In this document: in pieces, positions 47,150 through 57,526 of the stretch
How the letters are laid out: the number at the start of each line of letters is the position of its first letter
Numbering within the stretch: the stretch's first letter is position 1
Assembly: GCF_000632845.1 (NCBI RefSeq)
Contig: NZ_CP007474.1
Coordinates: 310,001 to 374,000 of the forward strand
Source: Ehrlichia japonica
GTDB taxonomy: Bacteria; Pseudomonadota; Alphaproteobacteria; Rickettsiales; Anaplasmataceae
Direction: 5' to 3'
Length of the DNA stretch: 64,000 bases
Notes under the pieces: generated by a model
Told to the model about the DNA's origin: nothing
The model's input: only the letters and a program-made list of their open reading frames with translations
Databases searched by the model: none
Position numbers and translations under genes: made by a program

Positions 47150-47515
47150 AAGATACTGAAATATTTAAACATTCATTTTAGTACGAAATTACAATAATTC
47201 ACAATAGTTTATTCAGTAATTGTATGTTCCTATTTATTAGTTAAACTGTTCTTGAATATTTTTGATGAAATAGTTGATTTTTGTATTGGCATGGTTGTTA
47301 TTAGAATTACCGTTCAGTGTAGATAGAGCATTATGGCCAATTTAATGTTTATTGATGGTATAGAAGACATTAATAAAGTAGAGCAATGTAATTAGTGGTG
47401 GCTACAGCGCTGAAATTCTTGTGTAATGTTATACATAATTGTGTGGTTGTTAGTGGACATACATATAAAACTTTATTATATAATAGTAGCATGTTGGTTG
47501 GAGATTCAGGAGAAT
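47150..47515. other. Divergent spacer coaB / fumC
   Basis: Promoter region for both genes; AT-rich. The frame of fumC is open upstream to 47426, but that stretch is hydrophobic and lacks fumarase similarity. Confidence 0.4.
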
Positions 47516-48901
47516 ATGAGAAAAGAAAGAGATAGTTTGGGGGAAATAGATGTTCCTGCATGTCATTATTGGGGAGCACAAACACAGCGTTCTATTGATA
47601 ATTTTAAAATTGGTTCAGAAAAAATGCCTAAGCCTTTAATAAAAGCATTAGGACTTGTTAAGTTAGCTGCAGCTCGTGTCAATATGAAAAATGGTGATAT
47701 TAGTGAAGTAATAGGTAATGCAATTTGTGATGCTGCAAATGAAGTTATAGATGGTAAGTTTGATGATGAATTCCCCTTGGTGATTTGGCAAACTGGTTCT
47801 GGTACTCAAACTAATATGAATATTAATGAAGTTATAGCAAATCGTGCAATTGAAATATTAGGTGGAGAGAAAGGTAGTAAGTATCCTGTACATCCAAATG
47901 ATCATGTTAATTATTCTCAATCTTCTAATGATACTTTTCCAACAGCAATGCATATTGCGGCTGTTCTTGAAACTGAGAATTCATTATTGCCAAATTTAAA
48001 GAATTTATATGATGCTTTGAATAGTAAGTCTATTGCATTTCAAAATATTGTTAAGGTTGGACGTACTCATCTTCAAGATGCTACTCCGTTAACTTTAGGA
48101 CAGGTATTTTCTGGATATGCATATCAGATTTTACAGGGTATGAGTAGGGTTAGGTCAGGATTGAGTCATTTGCTTGAACTAGCTCAGGGTGGTACTGCAG
48201 TAGGTACTGGTATTAACTCTAGAAAACAGTTTGATGTACATTTTGCAAATGAGATAAAAAAGTTAACTGGGTTCAACTTTGTGGCTTCTGTCAATAAATT
48301 TGAGGCATTAGCTACGCATGATGCATTAGTTGAATTTAGTGGTGCTTTGAATGTACTTGCAGTAAGTTTAATGAAAATAGCTAATGATATTAGATTACTT
48401 AGTTCAGGGCCAAGATGTGGAATAGGAGAAATTATACTGCCTGCTAATGAACCTGGGTCTTCTATAATGCCTGGGAAAGTCAATCCTACCCAATGTGAGG
48501 CTGTTACTATGGTATGTGCTCAAGTTATGGGAAATCATATGACTGTTACTGTAGCAGGATCAAATGGTCATTTTGAGTTAAATGTATTTAAGCCAGTCAT
48601 TATTTATAATGTTTTACAATCTATCAGATTACTATCTGATGTTAGTATTAATTTTTCTCAGAAATGTGTGCATGGTATAAAAGCTGATATAAATCGTATT
48701 TCTTTTTTGTTAGATCAATCTTTAATGTTGGTAACAGCATTGAATAAGCATATAGGCTATGATAATGCGGCAAAAATTTCAAAAACTGCTTTTGATGAGG
48801 GAATAACATTAAAAAGTGCTGCAATTAAGCTTAATTTAATAAGTGAAGAAGAATTTGAGGAAATTGTTAATCCAAAAAATATGATACATCCTGCAAATTA
48901 A
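47516..48901 (+). CDS. fumC: Fumarate hydratase class II
   Basis: Iron-independent fumarase of the TCA cycle; 461 residues. The start at ATG 47516 is set by an AGGAG ribosome-binding site 5 nt upstream and by the family N-terminus [25 protein letters not shown]. Conserved blocks are [58 protein letters not shown] and the signature [16 protein letters not shown] (catalytic Ser loop). The gene is followed by a small unknown gene after 100 bp. Confidence 0.98.
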   Translation: MRKERDSLGEIDVPACHYWGAQTQRSIDNFKIGSEKMPKPLIKALGLVKLAAARVNMKNGDISEVIGNAICDAANEVIDGKFDDEFPLVIWQTGSGTQTNMNINEVIANRAIEILGGEKGSKYPVHPNDHVNYSQSSNDTFPTAMHIAAVLETENSLLPNLKNLYDALNSKSIAFQNIVKVGRTHLQDATPLTLGQVFSGYAYQILQGMSRVRSGLSHLLELAQGGTAVGTGINSRKQFDVHFANEIKKLTGFNFVASVNKFEALATHDALVEFSGALNVLAVSLMKIANDIRLLSSGPRCGIGEIILPANEPGSSIMPGKVNPTQCEAVTMVCAQVMGNHMTVTVAGSNGHFELNVFKPVIIYNVLQSIRLLSDVSINFSQKCVHGIKADINRISFLLDQSLMLVTALNKHIGYDNAAKISKTAFDEGITLKSAAIKLNLISEEEFEEIVNPKNMIHPAN

Positions 48902-49001
48902 ACATCACTTAATCCAACTTGTTTAATAATTAACAATGTTGACAGTTGATCCATGTTATTATAACATAAAAGTATTGTATTTTTTAATTAAAAGTGATTT
49001 T

Positions 49002-49316
49002 ATGGCAGAAGAAGATTACAAAAATGTAATAAAACAGTATATAGATACGGTAAAAGAGATTGTAGGTGATAGTAAAACCTTCGATCAAATGTTTGAGTCC
49101 GTTGTGAAAATTCAAGAAAGAGTTATGGCAGCAAACAATCAAAATAATGATGTAGATGCGATTAATGATGGAGATCAGGTTAAACGTATAGGGTCTTCTA
49201 ATTCTGAATCTGTTAACAGTACTCAGTATAGAGATTTAATAGAAGAGATAAAAGTAATTAAAAAGCGTATTCTAAGATTGGAACGTAAGATATTAAAGCC
49301 TAAAGAAGAAGTATAA
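49002..49316 (+). CDS. Small acidic protein with C-terminal coiled coil, unknown
   Basis: I do not recognise the family. Starting at the ATG at 49002 the product has 104 residues: an N-terminal helical part (MAEEDYKNVIKQYIDTV, about 1-45), an Asn/Asp/Ser-rich linker (about 48-75) and a basic coiled coil (about 78-104, YRDLIEEIKVIKKRILRLER). No signal or membrane segment. The longer frame from 48936 adds 22 residues that look non-coding. It lies 100 bp downstream of fumC on the same strand and could be co-transcribed. It may be a genus-specific small protein. Confidence 0.6.
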   Translation: MAEEDYKNVIKQYIDTVKEIVGDSKTFDQMFESVVKIQERVMAANNQNNDVDAINDGDQVKRIGSSNSESVNSTQYRDLIEEIKVIKKRILRLERKILKPKEEV

Positions 49317-49970
49317 AATTTTGTTGTATAGTTATTTCATGCTTTGATTAGGTGCCAATGGTTTTTTGTTAGTTCTATATAGGTTTTTTGTATCGTATGG
49401 AGTTAAGAACAAAGTTGTTTTGTTTCGTTCCAATTGGATATCTTATATTCCCTTAGTAGGTGGTATTGCTAAAACTTGCTTGTTATATTAAAAAGCTTTT
49501 TTACTTGAGGTTATCTGAGTTAATTATGTATATTATGCAATGCTGTATGTGCATAGTATTTTCATGAAACAGTTTTACAAAATTGGTTGAATCAAAAAGT
49601 TTCAGGTGGTTATTAGTAATATATCGGTTTTTATTCATTAAAAAGAAAAAAAAAAAAGAAAAAATGTATCTGTAGCTATTCTTCTTATTCCATTGTCAGG
49701 TGAGGTTTCCTGGTTTCTTGTTATAAATGTGCTAATACTTGCTATAACAAGCTGCTCTTCATTAAAATCTGTTAATTTTAAGTTATATTATAGTTATTTT
49801 AAACTGGTCGTAGTAAAGATTGTTTATATAGCGATATCTTTACAAAAGTTATTTTAATTAATCAGTTGTATTTGAGTAAGAAGATATCAAGTTTCTTGCT
49901 TTTTTAATGGTTAATATAATAGATATTTAAATGGTAATGTGAAAAATATTAAAAGCTTTTTAGAAAGTAA
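49317..49970. other. Convergent spacer before carB, with poly(A) tract
   Basis: About 650 bp of AT-rich DNA. It contains a purine-only tract near 49641-49665 (AAAAAG followed by about 12 A, G and 6 A), a likely slippage-prone homopolymer. No gene or RNA was recognised. Confidence 0.45.
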
Positions 49971-52900
49971 TCATGATTTTTTTGTGTACTCCTGCATGGA
50001 TTCTACTTCAATATCTTGTTTTTTTAGTGTTTTTATTGCTAGTGCTAAAGCTTTTGCTCCAGGTATTGTAGTACTGTATGGAATTTTTTTTATAAGTGCA
50101 GTTTTTCTTATACTACTACTTTCTGAAAAAGACTTTATACCTTCTGAAGTATTAATTACTAGGTTTATTTTATCATCCTGCAGCAGATCTAATATGTGTG
50201 GTCTACCTTCTCTTACTTTATTAACATGTTCTGTAATAATACCTGCTTCATTTAGGTAAGTTGATGTACCTTTAGTTGAAAGTATAGTAAACCCAATATC
50301 TCTTAATATTTGGGCTGTTTTAACAATGAGTGGTTTATCTGAATCTTTGACAGATATAAAAGCGGCACCTTCTGTTGGCAATTCATAACCAGCAGCCATT
50401 TGTGCTTTTGCAAATGCTATTTCAAATGATTTGTCAATTCCCATTACTTCACCTGTAGACTTCATTTCAGGTCCGAGTAAAACATCTATGTTTGGAAATC
50501 TTGAAAAAGAAAATACTGCTTCTTTTACAGCTACATGGGTGGATGTTTTTTTGGAGGTGTTAGGGAGTTTTTTACCTAGTAATACTTCTGTTGCAATTTT
50601 TGCTATTGGAACTCCTGTAGCTTTTGCAATAAAAGGTACAGTTCTACTAGCTCTAGGGTTGACTTCTAATATGTAAATTTCACTATCTTGTATTGCATAT
50701 TGTATGTTAATAAATCCTCTAACTTGTAATGCAAGTGCTATTTTCTTTGTATGTTCCGCTATAATATCTGTTATTTCTGATGTTAAAGTATATGAAGGTA
50801 AAGAACATGCGGAATCACCTGAATGTACACCAGCTTCTTCTATATGTTCCATTATTCCTGCTATATAAACGCTTTCTCCATCACAAATGGCATCTACATC
50901 TACTTCAACTGCATGAGTTAAAAATTGATCTAACAGTAATGATCCATGATCAAATATATTCTGATGTGTGATTAAATAATTTGATAAAGCATTATTATCA
51001 CGAATAATTGACATTGATTGTCCTCCTAGTACGTATGATGGCCTCACTAGTATGGGGAATGCTAAATCTCTTATGCGTTCGTGTACTTCGTGTATTGAGT
51101 TACAAGTGATGTTAGAGGGCTGCTTTAAATTTAATTGTGTAAGCAATTGTTGGAACTTCATGCGGTCTTCAGCCAGATCTATTGAATCAAAAGATGTTCC
51201 AAGAATATTAATATTTTTCTCTTGTAGTACTTTTGCAAGCTTTAAGGGGGTTTGTCCACCAAACTGTACTATTACTCCTAGTAAAGAATTTGTTTCTTGT
51301 TCTTTACATATAATATCTAAAACACTTTCTCTTGTTAGAGGAGAGAAGTATAGTTTGTCTGAAATATCATAATCAGTTGAGACAGTTTCTGGGTTACAAT
51401 TTATCATTATAGATTCGTATCCCATTTGTCTAATAGTATGTGCTGCATGGACACATGTGTAGTCAAATTCTATACCTTGACCAATACGATTAGGACCACT
51501 TCCTAAAATTATTACTTTTTTATTGTTTGTTACAATAGATTCACATTCAGGAGCATTAATAGTATCACCTTCGTAACAACTATACATATATGATGCATTG
51601 GTTTTAAATTCTCCTGCGCAAGTATCTATATGTTTGTATACGGGTTTTATTGATAAGGACTCTCTAAGATTTTCTATATATTCTACAGTGGTTTTACTTA
51701 AATAGGCGAGTCTTGTATCAGAAAATCCCATTTTCTTTAGTAGTAACAACCCATCTGCTTCTTCTGGTAGACCATGATCTTTTATTTGTTGTTCACACTG
51801 TATGATGTTTTGTATTTGTATTAAAAACCAGGGGTCATATCCGGTAATTTTGTTGATTTCTTCTATGCTAATATTGTGCCGTAAGGCGTCTGCAATTATG
51901 AATATCCTATCTGGAGATAGTTTTACAAGAGAATTATATATTTGATCTGTTTCTATATTTTGATTAAAATATTCATTTAATCCAGAATATCCAGCTTCTA
52001 AAGAACATAGTGCTTTTTGTAATGATTCTGGAAAAGATCTTCCAATTGCCATTACTTCTCCTACAGACTTCATAGAAGTTGATAATTCTTTTTCTGTTCC
52101 TCGAAATTTATCAAAATTGAATCGTGGAATCTTTGTAACTATGTAATCTATGCTTGGTTCAAATGATGCTGGAATGACTCCTGTGCAGTCATTTTGTATT
52201 TCATCTAGAGAATATCCGATAGCTAATTTTGCGGCTACTTTAGCTATAGGATAGCCTGTTGCCTTTGATGCTAATGCTGATGATCTAGAGACTCTTGGGT
52301 TCATTTCTATAACGAGTAAATCATTATCATTTTTTGGATTGACTGCAAACTGTACATTTGATCCGCCAGTATCTACTCCTATTTCTCTGAGTATGGAAAA
52401 TGATATATCTCTCATTTTTTGATATTCCGCATCTCTTAAAGTTAGTGCTGGTGCTACTGTTATACTATCTCCAGTATGTACTCCCATTGGATCTAGATTT
52501 TCTATGGAGCAAACAACAATACAATTATCTTTATTATCTCTCATGACTTCCATTTCAAATTCTTTCCATCCGATAATGGATTCGTCTACTTGTACCTCAG
52601 ATATTGGAGATATGCTTAAGCCATAACTTACATTTTTTTGAAACTCTTCTTTATTGTATGATATAGCGCCCCCAATACCACCAAGGGTAAATGATGGTCT
52701 AATTATTGCTGGTAACCCTATGTACTCTAATGCATAGTTTATTTCATCTGTACTTCTTATAATTATACTTTTTGGACATTTTACTCCTATTTTATCCATT
52801 GCTTGGCGGAATAAATTTCTATCTTCAGCTTTTTTTATTGCTTCTTTTGTTGCTCCTATTAATTTTACATTATATTTTTCTAGAATTCCTGCATCACATA

Positions 52901-53204
52901 GATCAATTGCAGCATTTAAAGCAGTTTGCCCACCTACTGTTGGTAGTATTGCACTAGGTTTTTCTTTTTTTATTATTTTTTCAATGATACTTAGTGTGAT
53001 TGGTTCAATATATGTTGAATCAGCAATTTCTGGGTCAGTCATTATTGTTGCGGGATTCGAATTGATCAAAATGATTCGATATCCTTCCTGTTTTAAAACT
53101 TTGCAAGCTTGAGTCCCTGAATAGTCAAATTCGCATGCTTGTCCTATGACTATAGGGCCCGCCCCAATAATCAGTATTGATTCTATATCTGTACGTTTTG
53201 GCAT
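49971..53204 (-). CDS. carB: Carbamoyl-phosphate synthase large subunit
   Basis: Makes carbamoyl phosphate for pyrimidine (and arginine) synthesis together with the glutaminase CarA (not in the window). At 1077 residues it is full length, with two ATP-grasp halves. First half: [70 protein letters not shown]. Second half: [53 protein letters not shown]. The C-terminal MGS-like allosteric domain (about 940-1077) is present. The gene is convergent with the small gene upstream of it and divergent from the orphan membrane protein. Confidence 0.98.
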   Translation of the reverse strand: MPKRTDIESILIIGAGPIVIGQACEFDYSGTQACKVLKQEGYRIILINSNPATIMTDPEIADSTYIEPITLSIIEKIIKKEKPSAILPTVGGQTALNAAIDLCDAGILEKYNVKLIGATKEAIKKAEDRNLFRQAMDKIGVKCPKSIIIRSTDEINYALEYIGLPAIIRPSFTLGGIGGAISYNKEEFQKNVSYGLSISPISEVQVDESIIGWKEFEMEVMRDNKDNCIVVCSIENLDPMGVHTGDSITVAPALTLRDAEYQKMRDISFSILREIGVDTGGSNVQFAVNPKNDNDLLVIEMNPRVSRSSALASKATGYPIAKVAAKLAIGYSLDEIQNDCTGVIPASFEPSIDYIVTKIPRFNFDKFRGTEKELSTSMKSVGEVMAIGRSFPESLQKALCSLEAGYSGLNEYFNQNIETDQIYNSLVKLSPDRIFIIADALRHNISIEEINKITGYDPWFLIQIQNIIQCEQQIKDHGLPEEADGLLLLKKMGFSDTRLAYLSKTTVEYIENLRESLSIKPVYKHIDTCAGEFKTNASYMYSCYEGDTINAPECESIVTNNKKVIILGSGPNRIGQGIEFDYTCVHAAHTIRQMGYESIMINCNPETVSTDYDISDKLYFSPLTRESVLDIICKEQETNSLLGVIVQFGGQTPLKLAKVLQEKNINILGTSFDSIDLAEDRMKFQQLLTQLNLKQPSNITCNSIHEVHERIRDLAFPILVRPSYVLGGQSMSIIRDNNALSNYLITHQNIFDHGSLLLDQFLTHAVEVDVDAICDGESVYIAGIMEHIEEAGVHSGDSACSLPSYTLTSEITDIIAEHTKKIALALQVRGFINIQYAIQDSEIYILEVNPRASRTVPFIAKATGVPIAKIATEVLLGKKLPNTSKKTSTHVAVKEAVFSFSRFPNIDVLLGPEMKSTGEVMGIDKSFEIAFAKAQMAAGYELPTEGAAFISVKDSDKPLIVKTAQILRDIGFTILSTKGTSTYLNEAGIITEHVNKVREGRPHILDLLQDDKINLVINTSEGIKSFSESSSIRKTALIKKIPYSTTIPGAKALALAIKTLKKQDIEVESMQEYTKKS

Positions 53205-53853
53205 GATGTATATAAAGAATTTAATTGTTAATACTATAACTATTAATGCTTCATCTTCAAAATAAAAAAAGTAAAAACTAATGCTTCTTATAAAGTTCTA
53301 CCCATTTTTATTTAATGTTAAATAGCATTAGCCTATGCATATTAGGTTATATATTAAGGTTACTATCTCTGTTTTTTAGAAACAGTGTAACATAAGTTTA
53401 AAGCATTTAGGTAATAAAAATCTTATGTATTCTGTACTGGGGTATTAAAGTATATCACTGAATTTCTTTGGAGATGTGGAGCACTAAAGTTATTAATTAG
53501 TATCATATATATGTTAAAAAATTTTCTAATAAATAGAATTAATTTATAATAATATGTTATATCATGTAACTTATTAAAATAAGAACTTTATATTAAGAAT
53601 AAATTACAATCACTTTATAAATCACTGATTATTACATGTTTTTAAAACATAATTTATGGAATTTTAATCTTCTGTGTTATTAGACTAATACAATCAAAGC
53701 ATGTTAAGAAATTATTATAAATAGTTAAAGATTAATTAATTCCTACTTTCTTATTATGTTTATGGAAATATTATTTTACAACTTTAAATTGTATAGTATA
53801 AAAATTATTATATTATATTAGTTTAATAATAGATAAACCGATAAGGGGATAAA
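53205..53853. other. Divergent spacer carB / orphan membrane protein
   Basis: About 650 bp of very AT-rich DNA holding two promoters. A good AAGGGG-type ribosome-binding site (GATAAGGGGATAAA) lies directly before the ATG at 53854. No other feature seen. Confidence 0.45.
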
Positions 53854-54915
53854 ATGACTGTGATAGTAAAGTTTGGTATGGGGAATCTGATCGATAGTAC
53901 AATGGAAATAATTTCTATGTATTTTGATATATATAAAAACAATAAAGAAGTAAAAAGTGTATTGCATGATTGTATAGCAAGTATAAGAACTGCAAGAAGA
54001 AAATTACAAATATATAAGGGAAAGGAAGCTAGAGGACATATAATTGCTAATGATCAATTTAATGAAGTGGAAAATCTGGTAAAAAAAGTTCTTAGTATAA
54101 TGTTTGAGATTGATATTCTCCACCAAGAACGATATATTGATTCAGAGAAAAGGGCAGATTATAAGGCAGCTGTTAGCTCATTACTGAACCAAGTAGTAAA
54201 ATGCAAATCTTATGCTATTAAAGAAAGTGATAGACTCCCTAAAATTATAAGTAATACAGCGTTAAAACGCAATGCTTATAAGTGTAAGCATATAAAAAAG
54301 TTTATTAGTAAGGAGAAATTCCTTACTATGGAGGGATTTGATAAGGTTTGTACTGATGTAGATTTTGATCCTAGTATTTTAAAGCAGGTTATAGATTTAT
54401 GCAGTTTTCCTCTTATATTTGAAATTCTGGATCTTTGCCTGGTACAATTTCTTGTTGAAATGAGATTCTTTCCAACTCAAAACACTAGTACCATCAGTAT
54501 AACTAGAGATAGTTATATAAAATTAATGCACCATATTATACTTTATAAGTGTTCTCAGTTTATTGAGGAAGAGGGTGTTAATATGCAAGTAAAAAAGTTG
54601 CCTTATCTTTCAATTGATTACGTTCAAAGTAATATACCAGCGAATTCGTGTATGTATTTAGGAATAACTGTGTTTGTAGGGCAATCTCTGCTTAATGGAT
54701 TTGGGCTATTATTAGTATTGCTACATGTTAGTAATGTGGTGAATTTAGTTGATGTTAAGGATATATCAATTGGTGTATGTTCTATGAATATAATTTTAAC
54801 TGCTATAGCTCTTACATTAGTCTTTGTTGGTAAGAAACTACATAAAAAAGATGATACGTTATTAACGGATATAGATGTAAGTAATCTTGACATTATTAAA
54901 AGTATAGATCTGTAA
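53854..54915 (+). CDS. Orphan membrane protein with C-terminal hairpin, unknown function
   Basis: I do not recognise a family. The product has 353 residues. The first about 260 residues are hydrophilic, Lys-rich and mainly helical (SIRTARRKLQIYKGKEARGH, EVENLVKKVLSIMFEID). Two hydrophobic segments follow near the C-terminus (about 268-295, LGITVFVGQSLLNGFGLLLVLL; about 305-325, CSMNIILTAIALTLVFVG), then a short charged tail. A strong AAGGGG ribosome-binding site precedes the ATG. It has no signal peptide, so it is probably tail-anchored in the inner membrane, or it could be a secreted effector that inserts in host membranes; that is speculation. It stands alone with spacers of 650 and 400 bp. 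Confidence 0.7.
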   Translation: MTVIVKFGMGNLIDSTMEIISMYFDIYKNNKEVKSVLHDCIASIRTARRKLQIYKGKEARGHIIANDQFNEVENLVKKVLSIMFEIDILHQERYIDSEKRADYKAAVSSLLNQVVKCKSYAIKESDRLPKIISNTALKRNAYKCKHIKKFISKEKFLTMEGFDKVCTDVDFDPSILKQVIDLCSFPLIFEILDLCLVQFLVEMRFFPTQNTSTISITRDSYIKLMHHIILYKCSQFIEEEGVNMQVKKLPYLSIDYVQSNIPANSCMYLGITVFVGQSLLNGFGLLLVLLHVSNVVNLVDVKDISIGVCSMNIILTAIALTLVFVGKKLHKKDDTLLTDIDVSNLDIIKSIDL

Positions 54916-55319
54916 TTTTTTGTTATGTGTTTCGTAAATGGTTATGCCAACTTGTGTTATTTATTACTTGTATACATGATTACTGAACTTAATAATTTAC
55001 TGTTATTTAAAAACAATTTATAGATCTGTATATCTTTAGTTATATATATATAACAATAAAATAATGATAAAGAATCTAATATACATAGGTTATTTGATAT
55101 TTTAGTTACTTTTTATGCTGGATATTAAATATGCATTTCCTAAGGCAATCTTCTATTTTCTATTAGAGCATATACGTCTTTATGTTCATATGTTTAGATT
55201 TTATATGAGGTTGTGAATGATAATAAGTCAGCTAATGTAAATAAGTTACTTAATAATTTTATTTCACAATATGTTATTGTGCATAGCAACGTAATTTTAT
55301 CAGCGCAATCCTCTGTTTC
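54916..55319. other. Convergent spacer orphan membrane gene / folP
   Basis: About 400 bp of AT-rich DNA with a short (TA)n tract near 55044. A 61-codon frame from 55213 runs into the folP 3' end antisense and is not credible. Confidence 0.4.
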
Positions 55320-56171
55320 TTACAGAGAATCATATACATCTTTTAATTTGATTTGTGACATCTTTTTTAGAAGTCCAAATGCTTCACTGTGTATATGAAC
55401 ATTATGTACCCTAAAAAAGTCTATATTCTTGTAAAATAAAATTGTTGATGTTACCAGTGTGGCATTATCCCGAGTTGAATCATGTGATGCGAATGGCATG
55501 AAACAGGACTTTCGTGAATGACCAAGGCATATTGGATATTTTAATATTTTTAATTTGTTAATGTTTTTCATTATATATAGTGACTGCATGCCATTTTTAC
55601 CAATACCTATTCCTGGATCGACAATGATCTTATCTCTGCTAATGCCTCCATCTATTAATTTTTGAGTACGATCCTTCAACCATGAAATGATTTCATTAAT
55701 TGGATTTTTGTCTTTTGGTATGAAGTTTCCTTTAATTAATGGTACTCCTAGATTATGAGAAATTAGGATTTTGGCAGTACTGTTTTTTAATACTGATATC
55801 ATGTTAGGATCCTTTAATCCAGTACAATCATTTATTATATCCACATTTAATGCTAATGCTTTTTCTGCAGTCTTTGCATGTCTAGTATCTACACTTATTT
55901 GAATATTACGACTATGTGCAATTTCTATAACTTGTGGTAATATGCTTTCTAGTCTTTTCCATTCTTCTTCTTGTGTGATTAGGGTATCATCACTTTCATA
56001 TATATACCTGGGTTTTCCAGATTCTGCACCAACGTCTACGATGTCTGCTCCTCCATCAATTAAATATTCTGCTTGTTTGATTCCTTTATCAATAGTAAAG
56101 AATTTTCCTCCATCTGAAAATGAATCGGGTGTATAATTTAAAACGCCTATTATTTTTGTATTAAATGTCAT
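55320..56171 (-). CDS. folP: Dihydropteroate synthase paralogue 1
   Basis: DHPS-fold protein of 283 residues joining p-aminobenzoate to the pterin pyrophosphate. Conserved elements are GVLNYTPDSFSDGGKFF, GGADIVDVGAES, SVDTRHAKTAEKA, IINDCTG, DPGIGIGKNG, GHSRKS and RVHNVHIH. Deviations: the loop after GAES reads GKPRY where most enzymes have TRPG, and the final RVHD is RVHN. The phosphate-loop G-I-G-I-G-K is intact. It lies immediately downstream of a second, diverged folP (157 bp between), with about two-thirds of residues shared, so both arose by tandem gene duplication. One or both may be active. Confidence 0.9.
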   Translation of the reverse strand: MTFNTKIIGVLNYTPDSFSDGGKFFTIDKGIKQAEYLIDGGADIVDVGAESGKPRYIYESDDTLITQEEEWKRLESILPQVIEIAHSRNIQISVDTRHAKTAEKALALNVDIINDCTGLKDPNMISVLKNSTAKILISHNLGVPLIKGNFIPKDKNPINEIISWLKDRTQKLIDGGISRDKIIVDPGIGIGKNGMQSLYIMKNINKLKILKYPICLGHSRKSCFMPFASHDSTRDNATLVTSTILFYKNIDFFRVHNVHIHSEAFGLLKKMSQIKLKDVYDSL

Positions 56172-56328
56172 GACGATACTCCTGCTTAAAGAAAAATTTT
56201 ATGAAAAGTAACCATATATTTATTTTATTCCTATATTTTGCTTAAATTGGGTGTTAATACAATCACGTATCATGTTATAATGGGTTTATTAAGCTACCAG
56301 TGAAAAGTTTATAAAAAAATGTTTTAAT
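56172..56328. other. Spacer between the two folP paralogues
   Basis: A 157-bp AT-rich gap on the minus strand. No promoter of its own is evident, so the two genes may be co-transcribed. Confidence 0.4.
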
Positions 56329-57171
56329 TTATATATTATCCAAACTTGTTTGATGCATTTTTCTTAGTAAGTTAAATGCTTCGCTATGTAAGTAAGTATT
56401 ATGTACTCTGATAAATTCTATACCTTTTTGAAACAAGAAAATTGATATTGCTAATGTAGCATTGTCACGTGTTGGATCATTTAATGTACATGAAGTTAGG
56501 AAAGATTTTCGTGAGTGTCCAACATATATTTTGTGATTTAAAATTTTCAATCTCTCAATGTTGTTTAATATATAAAATGATTGACTGGCAGTTTTGTTAA
56601 ATCCTATACCTGGATCAATAATAATTCTCTTTTTATCAATGCCTGCATTTGTTAATTTTTCAATACACTTTTTTGCCCATATAATAATTTCATTAATTGG
56701 ATCACGATCTTTTGGAATAGTGACATTTTTAATTAAGGGTATACCTAAATTGTGAGTAATGATAACATTGACAGAACTGTTTTGTATTACCTGAAGCATG
56801 TTATTATCTGATAATGTACTTACATCATTTATATAATCAACATTTAATTTGATAGCTTTTTCAGCAGTTTTTGCATGTCTGGTATCTATGCTTACTTGAA
56901 CATTATGACTATGAGCTATTTCTATTGTTTTAGGTAATACATTTTCTAATCTGTTCCATTCTTCTGGTTGAGATATTGTATTGTTTTTGTATTGTGTATA
57001 CAAGTATGTAGGTCTTGTTGATTCTGCGCCTATGTCTATTATACTGGCTCCGCCATCAATCAAGTATTTAACTTGTTGTAATGCTTTGTCTATGTTGAAA
57101 AACTTTCCTCCATCTGAAAATGAGTCAGGAGTATAATTTAAAATACCAACTAGTTTTGTATTAAATTCCAT
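56329..57171 (-). CDS. folP: Dihydropteroate synthase paralogue 2
   Basis: The upstream member of the tandem pair, 280 residues. Shares GILNYTPDSFSDGGKFF, GGASIIDIGAESTRP (canonical STRP loop, unlike copy 1), SIDTRHAKTAEKA, GHSRKSF and RVHNTYLH. Its phosphate-binding loop reads DPGIGFNKT, lacking the second Gly found in most enzymes (G-F-G-K), whereas copy 1 keeps G-K. The two copies have therefore drifted at different conserved sites. It starts 5 bp after the stop of the HIG1-like gene on the same strand, so the three minus-strand genes probably form a transcription unit. Confidence 0.9.
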   Translation of the reverse strand: MEFNTKLVGILNYTPDSFSDGGKFFNIDKALQQVKYLIDGGASIIDIGAESTRPTYLYTQYKNNTISQPEEWNRLENVLPKTIEIAHSHNVQVSIDTRHAKTAEKAIKLNVDYINDVSTLSDNNMLQVIQNSSVNVIITHNLGIPLIKNVTIPKDRDPINEIIIWAKKCIEKLTNAGIDKKRIIIDPGIGFNKTASQSFYILNNIERLKILNHKIYVGHSRKSFLTSCTLNDPTRDNATLAISIFLFQKGIEFIRVHNTYLHSEAFNLLRKMHQTSLDNI

Positions 57172-57176
57172 TGCTT

Positions 57177-57368
57177 TTATCTGAAAAACAGTAGTATAAG
57201 TACTAGTGATATAAATTGCAATAGTACTCTCATTATCATTATTTTGTTCTTGTGTTTAATATAGAACTCATTACTTATAGCCATTAATACTACTCCAGAC
57301 ACTAAAGATATTAGAGTCAATAATACAAAAACTAAAATTACTATTAATGATGCTGTACTGCTAAACAT
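57177..57368 (-). CDS. Small twin-transmembrane HIG1-like protein
   Basis: A 63-residue protein with two membrane segments (about 6-29, TASLIVILVFVLLTLISLVSGVVL; about 46-62, MRVLLQFISLVLILLFF). Between them is a short basic loop (KHKNKIMIM) ending in the R-x3-Q pattern of the HIG1_N family. HIG1 homologues associate with cytochrome oxidase in mitochondria, and alphaproteobacterial versions are called twin-transmembrane proteins. It heads the probable unit with the two folP genes (5-bp gap). The family call rests on the topology plus RVLLQ. Confidence 0.72.
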   Translation of the reverse strand: MFSSTASLIVILVFVLLTLISLVSGVVLMAISNEFYIKHKNKIMIMRVLLQFISLVLILLFFR

Positions 57369-57526
57369 GATTATATAATCTAAAGATACACTACATTATA
57401 TCATAATAGTATAACTTCATTTCAATTAAAAATTATTTATATGAAAATATATTAAATATCTGTATTGTTTACTTAGATGTACATGTTGTAGTACGTACAC
57501 AATATATTAATTATTTAGAGGAATGT

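Noticed and set aside
47426-47515. N-terminal extension of FumC
   Set aside because: The extra 30 residues are hydrophobic and unlike any fumarase; an AGGAG site sits 5 nt before the ATG at 47516.
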